A stretch of DNA of 23,325 bases from an uncultured Clostridia bacterium. Its GTDB lineage: Bacteria; Bacillota; Clostridia; Christensenellales; Pumilibacteraceae. The DNA lies in assembly GCA_947589145.1 (NCBI GenBank), contig CANQCB010000009.1:1-23325 (forward strand), written 5' to 3'. Under the pieces are notes generated by a model. It saw nothing but the letters and a program-made list of their open reading frames with translations. It had not been told where the DNA came from and ran no database searches. Positions 6,476 through 13,048 of the stretch are shown here, piece by piece. The position numbers were made by a program, and so were the translations under genes. The first letter of the stretch is position 1. Each line of letters starts with the position of its first letter.

Positions 6476-7290
6476 AAAGAGCGATATTATTTTTCGGAAA
6501 AAATATTCGGGAGATGTCGAAGGACCCCGTCGGGTATATTTTCGTGCTCGGCTTTCCCGTTTTTATGCTGATAATCTTCGCAGTGACCAATGCGCTTATA
6601 CAAGGAGCCGCGACGGCGGATAGCGGTATAATCACTCCCTCGACAACCATGTTCGAGATGAAGTATAACGCTCCCGCTATGGCACTCTTCGGGCTGGGCT
6701 TTATCTCTCTCACGCTTACTTTGCAGGTGTCGAAGGATAAGTCCACGGCGCTCCTCGGACGGCTGTTTACCACGCCTATGAAGGCGGTCGATTACGTTAT
6801 CGGTTATATGCTGTGCGGGCTTGCGCTGTGTCTTATTCAGCAGATTGTGTGCTACGTTTCAGCCGAGATAATAGGCGCGATTGAGGGGGCGAACGCCGAC
6901 GGCTCGGCAAACGTGATCAACTTCGGCGCGGTAATGCTCTCGGTACTTTCGCAAATTCCGTCAATGCTCCTCTTTGTATCGCTCGGGATATTGCTCGGCG
7001 CGTTAATGAGCGACAGATCCGCGCCGCCCGTATCCTCCGTCGTAATCAACGCGGCGGGCGTGCTGGGCGGGTGTTACGTCCCGCTCTCGCTCATGGGCGG
7101 GTTCGCGGTGTTTTGCAAGTGTTTGCCATTCTATCCGCAATTACTCGCCTCGCAAGCGATAACGGCGGGTGAGTGGATCGGGTTCGGTAATTTCTGGGCG
7201 TATATCCTCATAACGTTCGCTTATGCCGCGGCGGGGTGCGGGCTGACCGTCCTTGCGTTTTCGGTTAAAAAGAAAAATTTTCAGATATAA
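6472..7290 (+). CDS. ABC-2 type exporter permease
   Basis: This is a 272-residue integral membrane protein with six likely transmembrane segments, at roughly residues 16-40, 60-80, 100-125, 145-170, 180-205 and 235-262. This is the topology of ABC-2 permeases that pair with DrrA-like ATPases. An amphipathic KNIREMSKDPVGYIF stretch precedes the first segment, and the LGRLFTTPMKAVDYVIGY loop after the second resembles the coupling region of the family. The start is ATG 6472, overlapping the ATPase stop. The permease ends the cassette; only a weak 6-bp hairpin (7298-7317) without a T-run follows, so transcription might continue into the ferritin-like gene 71 bp downstream. Confidence 0.88.
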   Translation: MKRAILFFGKNIREMSKDPVGYIFVLGFPVFMLIIFAVTNALIQGAATADSGIITPSTTMFEMKYNAPAMALFGLGFISLTLTLQVSKDKSTALLGRLFTTPMKAVDYVIGYMLCGLALCLIQQIVCYVSAEIIGAIEGANADGSANVINFGAVMLSVLSQIPSMLLFVSLGILLGALMSDRSAPPVSSVVINAAGVLGGCYVPLSLMGGFAVFCKCLPFYPQLLASQAITAGEWIGFGNFWAYILITFAYAAAGCGLTVLAFSVKKKNFQI

Positions 7291-7330
7291 ACGGCGGTGC
7301 GGTGCATAAAAACCGCATAAACTGTTAATC

Positions 7331-7357
7331 ATTCCTCTTGACAAAAACAGGAGGAAT
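7331..7357 (+). promoter_or_regulatory. Hairpin covering the ribosome-binding site of the ferritin-like gene
   Basis: ATTCCTC (7331-7337) pairs perfectly with GAGGAAT (7351-7357). The right arm contains most of the AGGAGG Shine-Dalgarno (7349-7354) of the ATG at 7362, and the loop is 13 nt. When folded, the ribosome-binding site would be blocked. Whether this regulates anything is inference; a 7-bp stem is only moderately stable. Confidence 0.4.
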
Positions 7358-7361
7358 TTTT

Positions 7362-8666
7362 ATGTCATTCAACCCATTCAACGAAAAGCCCGAGAAACTT
7401 GCGGTTTTTGAAAACCGGAAATTACTCTGCCCCAAGCCGTACAATAAGAATGAAGCCGATCCTTACACAAAAGTTCGCACAATTCTTATGAACGGCACCG
7501 AGTTCGAAGCCGAATCTTTTCAGCGCAACATGGCGCGGCACATTACCGATAACGAACTCCGCCGCGAACTTGCTCTTGTTCGAAGAATAGAGCAGCAACA
7601 GCAAAAGAAAATAATGAATCTCAAACCCAAAGACGAGTCCATTCTCGAACACACCATTGCTTACGAACAGCTTGCGGTGGATCTCACCGCGCTTATGGCG
7701 CAGGCAGAGCCCGACGAGTATGTGCGTAAAGCTCTCGACTTCGCGCTTCTCGAAGACTTCGACCACCTCTATCGGTATGCCGACCTACTCGAAATGGATA
7801 TGGGCATAAAGGCGGAGAAGTTAGTGGGGAAGTACACCGAAATAATGCCGGGCCGTCCCACTATTTCCGAACACAGATACCCGACTGACGACGTAAAGCG
7901 GAGAATAGACAACAAGATTGCCTCTCCGCTCACTAAACTCCATGCGATGATAATCACGGCGGCTGAGCAGCAGACGATGAACTACTATATGAATCAGGGC
8001 GCGTTCTATGACCTTTCCGAAGTGGGCAGACAGTTATATACCGAAATCGCCATGATAGAAGAACAGCACGTCAGCATGTACGAGTCGCTTAACGATTCTT
8101 CCGTAACCTGGCTGGAATGTTTGCTCATGCACGAGTACACCGAGTGCTATCTGTACTATTCCATGATGCAGGACGAATGCGACGAGTATATCAAGAAGAT
8201 ATGGGAAAGCCACCTGTTGCAGGAAATTTCCCACCTTCACAATGCCGCGCGACTTCTTGCCAAGTACGAAAAAAAGGAGTGGCAGCAGGTCATTCCCGAC
8301 GGAACGTTCCCCGAACTTATTTCGTTCTCGAAGATGTCCGAAAACAACAAAACCTATATACGGAACGTGCTTAAAAAGACGGTCACTCAAACGGCGGATC
8401 GCGACGGTTGGAAAGAGGTCAATAAAATGCCCGACAATGCCGACTTCTTCAAGTATAACCGCAGGGTAAACGGCAACGTGGCAAGCGTAGCAAGTCATAA
8501 GGTCATCGACAAATATATTCTCGAAGCGGGCGAGGATTATCGTTTTCAGGAATTCGAACACCCCGTAAAGAGCCTCCGATCGCGCTGCGAAGATAACGTT
8601 AACGTCGGAAGAGTAAAGTGCGATTCCAAGGCGTCGACGGGCAGCGCCAAAGACGGTACTTGTTGA
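7362..8666 (+). CDS. Conserved protein with three ferritin-like helix pairs
   Basis: This 434-residue protein has no function I can name; from memory, close relatives are widespread as hypothetical proteins in Clostridia. Three segments show the ferritin/rubrerythrin pattern of a helix with a metal-ligand Glu followed by a helix with ExxH: Glu102 with D132xxH135 (Glu131 adjacent), Glu202 with E233xxH236, and Glu261 with E288xxH291. This suggests non-haem iron (or Mn) binding in the cytosol, perhaps in oxidative stress or iron handling; no signal peptide or membrane segment is present. Three half-sites is an odd number, as a classical diiron bundle uses two. The C-terminus carries three Cys (409, 420, 434). 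I chose ATG 7362 because AGGAGG lies seven bases upstream; the in-frame TTG at 7338 has no such site. Confidence 0.75.
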   Translation: MSFNPFNEKPEKLAVFENRKLLCPKPYNKNEADPYTKVRTILMNGTEFEAESFQRNMARHITDNELRRELALVRRIEQQQQKKIMNLKPKDESILEHTIAYEQLAVDLTALMAQAEPDEYVRKALDFALLEDFDHLYRYADLLEMDMGIKAEKLVGKYTEIMPGRPTISEHRYPTDDVKRRIDNKIASPLTKLHAMIITAAEQQTMNYYMNQGAFYDLSEVGRQLYTEIAMIEEQHVSMYESLNDSSVTWLECLLMHEYTECYLYYSMMQDECDEYIKKIWESHLLQEISHLHNAARLLAKYEKKEWQQVIPDGTFPELISFSKMSENNKTYIRNVLKKTVTQTADRDGWKEVNKMPDNADFFKYNRRVNGNVASVASHKVIDKYILEAGEDYRFQEFEHPVKSLRSRCEDNVNVGRVKCDSKASTGSAKDGTC

Positions 8667-8694
8667 AATTTCTTTAATTAAGAGAAATATTTCC

Positions 8695-8723
8695 TTGCAA
8701 AAACGTGCTATGCGTGATATAAT
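8695..8723 (+). promoter_or_regulatory. Promoter of the BofA-like gene
   Basis: -35 TTGCAA (8695-8700), 17-bp spacer, and a perfect -10 TATAAT (8718-8723) with an extended -10 TG (8715-8716). The predicted start is about 8730, and the AAGGAG ribosome site follows at 8742-8747. This is a housekeeping-type promoter; I see no sporulation sigma-factor pattern. Confidence 0.8.
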
Positions 8724-8755
8724 ACTCTGGAAAAACAAAGCAAGGAGATTGAAAA

Positions 8756-9106
8756 ATGTCGTGGTGGGACAGCGTAGTACAATCGTTTCAGGATCAGTGG
8801 TGGGTGTTTATAATCACCCTTTCCATAGTCGTCGGAGTTTTGCTGTTGTTGAGCCTTTTTTCGAAAGGCAAAATAATCAAATTCAAGACCGTGATAAAAG
8901 TAAGCATACACTGCGTGATCGGATTCGTATTGCTTTTCGTAATAAATTTGTTCGGAGGGCTGTTCTCCGGCGGATCATGGGCGATAGTGCCCAAATGGTA
9001 TTCCTGGATACTCATCGGCATTTTCGGAACGATCGGCGTAATCTTTATGGTAATAGCCTATTTCGCATGGCCGGGTATTTTCACGGAAATTCCCATAACG
9101 ACATGA
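8756..9106 (+). CDS. Small membrane protein, BofA (pro-sigmaK processing inhibitor) family-like
   Basis: This 116-residue protein has three hydrophobic segments (about 16-36, 48-69 and 84-104). The second and third resemble the BofA family: HCVIGFVLLFVINLFGGLF, then a spacer, then SWILIGIFGTIGVIFMVIAY. They match the family's G...LFxxNLxG and GxxGVIxM pattern. In Bacillus, BofA holds the SpoIVFB protease inactive until sigmaK is needed during sporulation. Many Clostridia carry BofA-like proteins with no tested role, and nothing else in this window is sporulation-specific. The start is ATG 8756, with AAGGAG at 8742-8747. It forms a complete single-gene unit with its own promoter and terminator. 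Family placement is by pattern and moderately sure. Confidence 0.6.
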   Translation: MSWWDSVVQSFQDQWWVFIITLSIVVGVLLLLSLFSKGKIIKFKTVIKVSIHCVIGFVLLFVINLFGGLFSGGSWAIVPKWYSWILIGIFGTIGVIFMVIAYFAWPGIFTEIPITT

Positions 9107-9155
9107 CCCGAGCGATTTCGATTTATTGATCGATATCGCAAACTTACGCAAACTT

Positions 9156-9190
9156 AAACGAGAACGGTAATACGGCCGCTCTCGTTTTTT
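9156..9190 (+). terminator. Rho-independent terminator after the BofA-like gene
   Basis: An 8-bp stem, AAACGAGA (9156-9163) with TCTCGTTT (9180-9187), is extended after a mismatch by CGG/CCG. It ends in a run of six T residues (9185-9190). It lies 50 bases after the stop codon at 9104-9106. Confidence 0.88.
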
Positions 9191-9458
9191 ATAGGCAAAT
9201 ATATGGGAGCCATTTATATTCCTTTTCATACGGCGGCACGCGTACTTTTTACGTTTGAAACCTCGTCCGCTCAAACGGAAGCGGTGGCGTTTATGCTTGC
9301 GCCCGTCCTATTCCGAAAACTTCGCTTATCCCGATTTATCTGCTTACGGTTGTGTTCAATTTGATAAAATCGTTTGGTCGCGTAAAAATAAAAAGTCGAA
9401 TTGTCGAATCAAAATATATATATTATGTAAAAATTTTATGAAAATGTCTTAAATTTGC
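9191..9458. other. AT-rich spacer with no recognised gene
   Basis: Between the BofA-like terminator and the rplS promoter I see no supported gene. A 53-codon frame from ATG 9203 to the TGA at 9362-9364 lacks a ribosome-binding site and has no recognisable family. The end of the spacer is strongly AT-rich (about 9390-9450) and could act as an upstream promoter element for rplS. Confidence 0.5.
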
Positions 9459-9487
9459 TTGCTTATGGGTCGCTTTTATGATAAAAT
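9459..9487 (+). promoter_or_regulatory. Promoter of rplS
   Basis: -35 TTGCTT (9459-9464), 17-bp spacer, -10 TAAAAT (9482-9487), and an extended -10 TG (9479-9480). AT-rich DNA lies directly upstream, as expected for a strong ribosomal-protein promoter. Transcription would start at about 9494. Confidence 0.7.
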
Positions 9488-9489
9488 CA

Positions 9490-9565
9490 CGCATAGTGAC
9501 TTATGCGGTCCGCTGTCGTAGGATATTACGTCAAGAACGCATATTGAATTATAGGAGAAAAAGTC
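9490..9565 (+). promoter_or_regulatory. rplS 5' leader with hairpins, possible L19 autoregulatory leader
   Basis: The leader of about 70 nt begins with CGCATA (9490-9495) pairing with TATGCG (9502-9507), followed by a second small stem, CGTA/TACG, around 9517-9530. L19 leader RNAs are known in Bacillota and allow the protein to repress its own mRNA. Whether this leader matches that class cannot be decided by eye, and the predicted start site may fall inside the first hairpin. Confidence 0.3.
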
Positions 9566-9910
9566 ATGAGTAATTTGATACAAGAAATCGAAAGAGAGTA
9601 TCTGAAAGAGAATGTTCCTCAGTTCTCGGTCGGCGACGTCGTCAAAGTATACGTAAAAGTCGTCGAGGGAAACAGAGAGCGTTTGCAGGCATTCGAGGGC
9701 ACGGTCATCGCGCGTAAAAACGGCGGTCTCAGAGAGACGTTCATTGTTCGCCGCGTTTCTTACGGCGTGGGAATCGAACGTTCTTTCCCGCTTCATTCGC
9801 CGCGTATCGACAGGGTGGAGGTCGTAAGAAAAGGTAAAGTGCGCCGCGCCAAACTTTATTATCTCAGAAAGTTGTCCGGCAAAGCGGCAAAATTAAAAGA
9901 GGGAAAATAA
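9566..9910 (+). CDS. rplS: 50S ribosomal protein L19
   Basis: This is the 114-residue L19 protein of the large ribosomal subunit, located at the interface with the 30S subunit. The sequence is collinear with the family over its whole length: VGDVVKVYVKVVEGNRERLQ, FEGTVIARKNGG, ETFIVRRVSYGVGIERSFPLHSP in overlapping order, and the basic C-terminus GKVRRAKLYYLRKLSGKAAK. The start is ATG 9566, with AGGAG (9553-9557) eight bases upstream. In many Bacillota rplS follows rpsP-rimM-trmD. Here it stands alone behind its own promoter and is followed by a terminator-like hairpin. Identification is secure. Confidence 0.98.
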   Translation: MSNLIQEIEREYLKENVPQFSVGDVVKVYVKVVEGNRERLQAFEGTVIARKNGGLRETFIVRRVSYGVGIERSFPLHSPRIDRVEVVRKGKVRRAKLYYLRKLSGKAAKLKEGK

Positions 9911-9917
9911 GGCGCTT

Positions 9918-9956
9918 AAAAGAGTTTGATTTCTCAAACTCTTTTCGTACTTTTTT
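9918..9956 (+). terminator. Terminator or attenuator hairpin after rplS
   Basis: AAAAGAGTTTGA (9918-9929) pairs perfectly with TCAAACTCTTTT (9934-9945) around a TTTC loop. The T-tract is split: four T, then CGTAC, then six T (9951-9956). No promoter is visible before the next gene 12 bp on, so partial read-through into the downstream operon is likely. Confidence 0.75.
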
Positions 9957-9967
9957 GGAGGTTGAAA

Positions 9968-11494
9968 TTGGTTAACTTTTTATCCGAAGTCAGCGATACC
10001 TTTGCTACAAGCCTTATAGCGGTATTGATATTGGTTTTGCTTACGATAGTTCTTGTGCCTATCGGAGTTTTCCTGATCGGGAGATATCACGGCGTGGAAA
10101 AGGCGGACAGCGAAAAGGTCGGCAAACTCAAAACGGTTTACGTTATGCTTATCGTCCTTGCGGTCGGTCTGGCTGTTCGTTTGCTTATGACCTTCGTCGT
10201 AAACGGTTACGGCCCCGATTATTCGGAAGTATACAATCTCGCAAACGACGTTTCGAATAACGGTTTTGTAAACTTTGCAAATAAATACGTAGGCATGGGA
10301 CCTTTAACGGGTTATATATACGCGCTTTTCGGCTCTTGGGGAATTGCCATGGGCAACGAAATAGACAGTATATGGATGCAATTCTTCGTAAAACTTCCGT
10401 ACATTCTCGCCGACGTCGCGCTTTTCCTTTCGATATATTTCGTTTCGACCAAATATACGAATAAATACGTTGCGCTTACGATTGCCGCGCTTTACTATAT
10501 CAGCCCGATTTCTTTCGTAATGTCGTCGATGTGGGGCAGCGATTATGCTTTCCTTGCGCTTGCGCTTTTCTATCTTTTCTACTTCTTGCTTACGAAGAAT
10601 ATTTTCGGTATGACGGTGACGTCCGTGCTTGCTTGTCTGATAAGCCCCGACGCAACGTTCGTCGTTCCGATTATAGCGGTATATTTCATATACGCGTTTG
10701 TAAAGTCGATAATAAAAATAGTAAAGACCAAGCCCTCGTTTGACGGTATATTCAAGGACAGCACGCTTTACAACGTTTTCTACGTTCCGCTTTGTCTTGC
10801 GCTCGGCTTGGTGGCGATATATCTGCTTGCCTTGCCTGCATATTATCCGGGACAGGCGGGCGGTTTTGCGAGCGTTTACAATCTGCTTTTCGTGCAACCT
10901 TTCCTCACGAGCGGCTCGTTGGAATTTTTCTCGAAGAACGGACTCAGCGTATACAACGTATTCACGCAGAACTACAAAGAGTTGGGCACGAATTTCCCGA
11001 CGATTTGGTTTGCCATCATATTCGTGGTGCTTATCGTAGCGGTCGTTGCCATAATCTTTGTGAGAAAGCGCAACCGTGCAAACCTCGTCATTCTCGCGTC
11101 TTATGCGTCGCTGACGGTTGCGATATACTTTATGGGCTTGGGCGAATGGGCTATTATACCTTCGCTCGTGCTTATGCTCCTCGGTTTCATAGTATCCAAG
11201 GACAAGCGCATTATTAAAACTTTTTCCGTCTTGTCCGTGTTGGTAACGCTGAACGCGCTGCTCGTTATGCTCGGCGGAGATCAGATCAACTCGACTCTCG
11301 CCGACTCGGTATTCAAGATGACGAAGGGCGCATATCTCGGGTTCTCCATCGCACTGTCGGTATTGGCGGTTATCGTGCACATATACTATACGGTTGTTGC
11401 GCTCGACATTACCATTACCGGAAGAAGAAAGGAATTCCTTACGGACGCCGCTTCTTCGTTCGGAGAAACGATCAAGGGCTTTGTCCGAGGATAA
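9968..11494 (+). CDS. Polytopic membrane protein, probable GT-C-fold glycosyltransferase
   Basis: This 508-residue protein has about 11-13 transmembrane segments. It resembles GT-C glycosyltransferases (the Gpi18/ALG6-like mannosyltransferase group), which move a sugar from a lipid-phosphate donor on the outer face of the membrane. An acidic first loop, NGYGPDYSEVYNLAND (Asp84, Glu87), stands where GT-C enzymes keep their catalytic acid. A KLPYILADVALFLSIYFV segment and an ISPISFVMSSMWGSDYAFLAL segment match the family's ALLYxxxPxxxxxSxxWGQxD pattern, although the usual Gln is Ser. The start is taken as TTG 9968: GGAGG (9957-9961) is six bases upstream, and the earlier in-frame TTG at 9926 lies inside the rplS hairpin. 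It lies between rplS and yifB with only 24 nt to yifB. Substrate unknown. Confidence 0.6.
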   Translation: MVNFLSEVSDTFATSLIAVLILVLLTIVLVPIGVFLIGRYHGVEKADSEKVGKLKTVYVMLIVLAVGLAVRLLMTFVVNGYGPDYSEVYNLANDVSNNGFVNFANKYVGMGPLTGYIYALFGSWGIAMGNEIDSIWMQFFVKLPYILADVALFLSIYFVSTKYTNKYVALTIAALYYISPISFVMSSMWGSDYAFLALALFYLFYFLLTKNIFGMTVTSVLACLISPDATFVVPIIAVYFIYAFVKSIIKIVKTKPSFDGIFKDSTLYNVFYVPLCLALGLVAIYLLALPAYYPGQAGGFASVYNLLFVQPFLTSGSLEFFSKNGLSVYNVFTQNYKELGTNFPTIWFAIIFVVLIVAVVAIIFVRKRNRANLVILASYASLTVAIYFMGLGEWAIIPSLVLMLLGFIVSKDKRIIKTFSVLSVLVTLNALLVMLGGDQINSTLADSVFKMTKGAYLGFSIALSVLAVIVHIYYTVVALDITITGRRKEFLTDAASSFGETIKGFVRG

Positions 11495-11518
11495 AAACCA
11501 AGAGACAGGGAGGACGGA

Positions 11519-13048
11519 ATGCTTGCAAAGATAAACAGTTTCGGTTTGCAGGGGATCGAAGGATATTCGGTTTTCGTCGAGATAGACATAAACAACGGAC
11601 TCCCGGGTATGGAAATAGTCGGCTTGCCCGACAAGTCTACAAAAGAATCCAAGGAGAGGGTGCACAGCGCCATAAAAAACAGCGGCTATCGGCTTTCTCC
11701 GAAGCGCATAACCGTCAACCTTGCTCCCGCGGATATGAAGAAAGAGGGCTCGCATTTCGACCTTCCCATAGCGCTCGGAATACTTTACGCGACCGAACAA
11801 CTCCAATCGGACAAACTGTTCGATACGGTATTCGTAGGCGAATTATCGCTCGGCGGCGAACTCGGAAAGGTGAACGGCATTCTGCCGATGATAATTGCCG
11901 CGAAGCAGCTCGGGCTTAAAAGGATAGTAATTCCAAAAGCCAACGAAGGCGAGGCGTCGTATATCGACGGTGTTTCGGTTTATGCATTCTCCTCACTCCG
12001 CGAGACGGTTGAGTTTCTTACGGGGGACAAAGAGGCGGAGCCGATTGCAGTCAAAGACGTGCAAGCGGCTTTTTGCGCTGACAGGGCGAAAGAAAATCTC
12101 AAATACGTAAAAGGTCAATATCAAGCGCGCCGCGCCATGGAAATAGCGGCGGCAGGCGGTCACAATATGCTGATGATCGGACCTCCGGGCGGCGGCAAGA
12201 CCATGCTTGCGAAGTGTATCCCGGGGATACTCCCCAAAATGTCGGTGGACGAAGCGTTGGAAACGACGAAAATTCACAGCGTAGCGGGGGAATTGAAGGA
12301 AGAAGGGATCGTGACCGAACGGCCGTTCCGCTCGCCTCATCATACGGCGTCGCGCATAGCGCTTACGGGCGGCGGTGCGTCGGCAAAACCCGGCGAAATC
12401 TCTCTCGCGCATAACGGAGTGCTTTTCCTCGACGAATTGCCCGAATATTCGCGCAGTACTTTGGAGATACTCCGACAGCCTCTCGAAGACGGCAGAATAA
12501 CCGTGTCTCGCGCGGCGCGTACGGTGGTATACCCGTCGAGATTTATGCTCGTCGCGAGCATGAATCCCTGCCCGTGCGGAAATCGCGGTTCGACGACGCA
12601 GGAATGCACGTGCACGCCCGCGCAAATTACCAAATATCTTTCCAAAATATCCGGGCCTCTTCTCGATCGTATCGACTTGCACATAGAGGTTAATTCGGTC
12701 GATTACGACGAACTTTCCTCGAAAACCGAAGGCGAGTCGTCCGAAGCGGTTAAAGAAAGGGTAGACAAAGCGAGAGCCGTTCAGCTCAAAAGGTTTGAGG
12801 ATAGCGGAATATATTGCAACGCGCAAATGTCGTCGAATCAGATAAACGAGTTTTGCAAGATCGACGAGGAAACTCAGCAAATACTCAAACGCGCTTTTAT
12901 CCGTCTCGGACTTTCTGCGAGGGCGTATACGCGCATTCTCAAAGTGGCGCGGACGATAGCCGATCTCGACGGAAGCGCGGAAATAAAATCCGCGCACGTA
13001 GCGGAAGCCTTGCAATATCGTAGTCTCGACAGGAGTTATTGGGGATGA
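11519..13048 (+). CDS. YifB/ComM-family Mg chelatase-like AAA+ ATPase
   Basis: This 509-residue protein matches the YifB/ComM family. In competent bacteria ComM is a helicase that extends heteroduplex during natural transformation. The N-terminal ChlI-like domain (GLPGMEIVGLPDKSTKESKERV) is followed by the AAA+ module, with Walker A GPPGGGKT (221-228), the HSVAGELKEEG insert, RPFRSPHHTAS, Walker B VLFLDE (301-306), and the Cys-rich MNPCPCGNRGSTTQECTC motif. The C-terminal YifB domain (NQINEFCKID ... LGLSARAYTRILKVARTIADLDG) is complete. The start is ATG 11519 after GGGAGG. Its stop overlaps the dprA start (ATGA), joining two DNA-processing genes. Confidence 0.95.
   Translation: MLAKINSFGLQGIEGYSVFVEIDINNGLPGMEIVGLPDKSTKESKERVHSAIKNSGYRLSPKRITVNLAPADMKKEGSHFDLPIALGILYATEQLQSDKLFDTVFVGELSLGGELGKVNGILPMIIAAKQLGLKRIVIPKANEGEASYIDGVSVYAFSSLRETVEFLTGDKEAEPIAVKDVQAAFCADRAKENLKYVKGQYQARRAMEIAAAGGHNMLMIGPPGGGKTMLAKCIPGILPKMSVDEALETTKIHSVAGELKEEGIVTERPFRSPHHTASRIALTGGGASAKPGEISLAHNGVLFLDELPEYSRSTLEILRQPLEDGRITVSRAARTVVYPSRFMLVASMNPCPCGNRGSTTQECTCTPAQITKYLSKISGPLLDRIDLHIEVNSVDYDELSSKTEGESSEAVKERVDKARAVQLKRFEDSGIYCNAQMSSNQINEFCKIDEETQQILKRAFIRLGLSARAYTRILKVARTIADLDGSAEIKSAHVAEALQYRSLDRSYWG

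Noticed and set aside
7298..7317. TGCGGT/ACCGCA hairpin after the ABC permease
   Set aside because: Only 6 bp with an A-rich loop and no T-tract; probably not a terminator.
8667..8694. AT-rich imperfect palindrome after the ferritin-like gene
   Set aside because: A pairing such as TTCTT/AAGAG-AA is weak and has no T-run; not strong enough to call a terminator.
9203..9364. 53-codon frame between the BofA-like gene and rplS
   Set aside because: No Shine-Dalgarno, no promoter after the upstream terminator, and no family likeness.
10304..11806. Minus-strand open frame of 500 codons opposite the GT-C-like gene and yifB
   Set aside because: It spans two plus-strand genes, and its very Arg/Tyr-rich composition is not protein-like. 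The plus frame gives coherent membrane segments instead.
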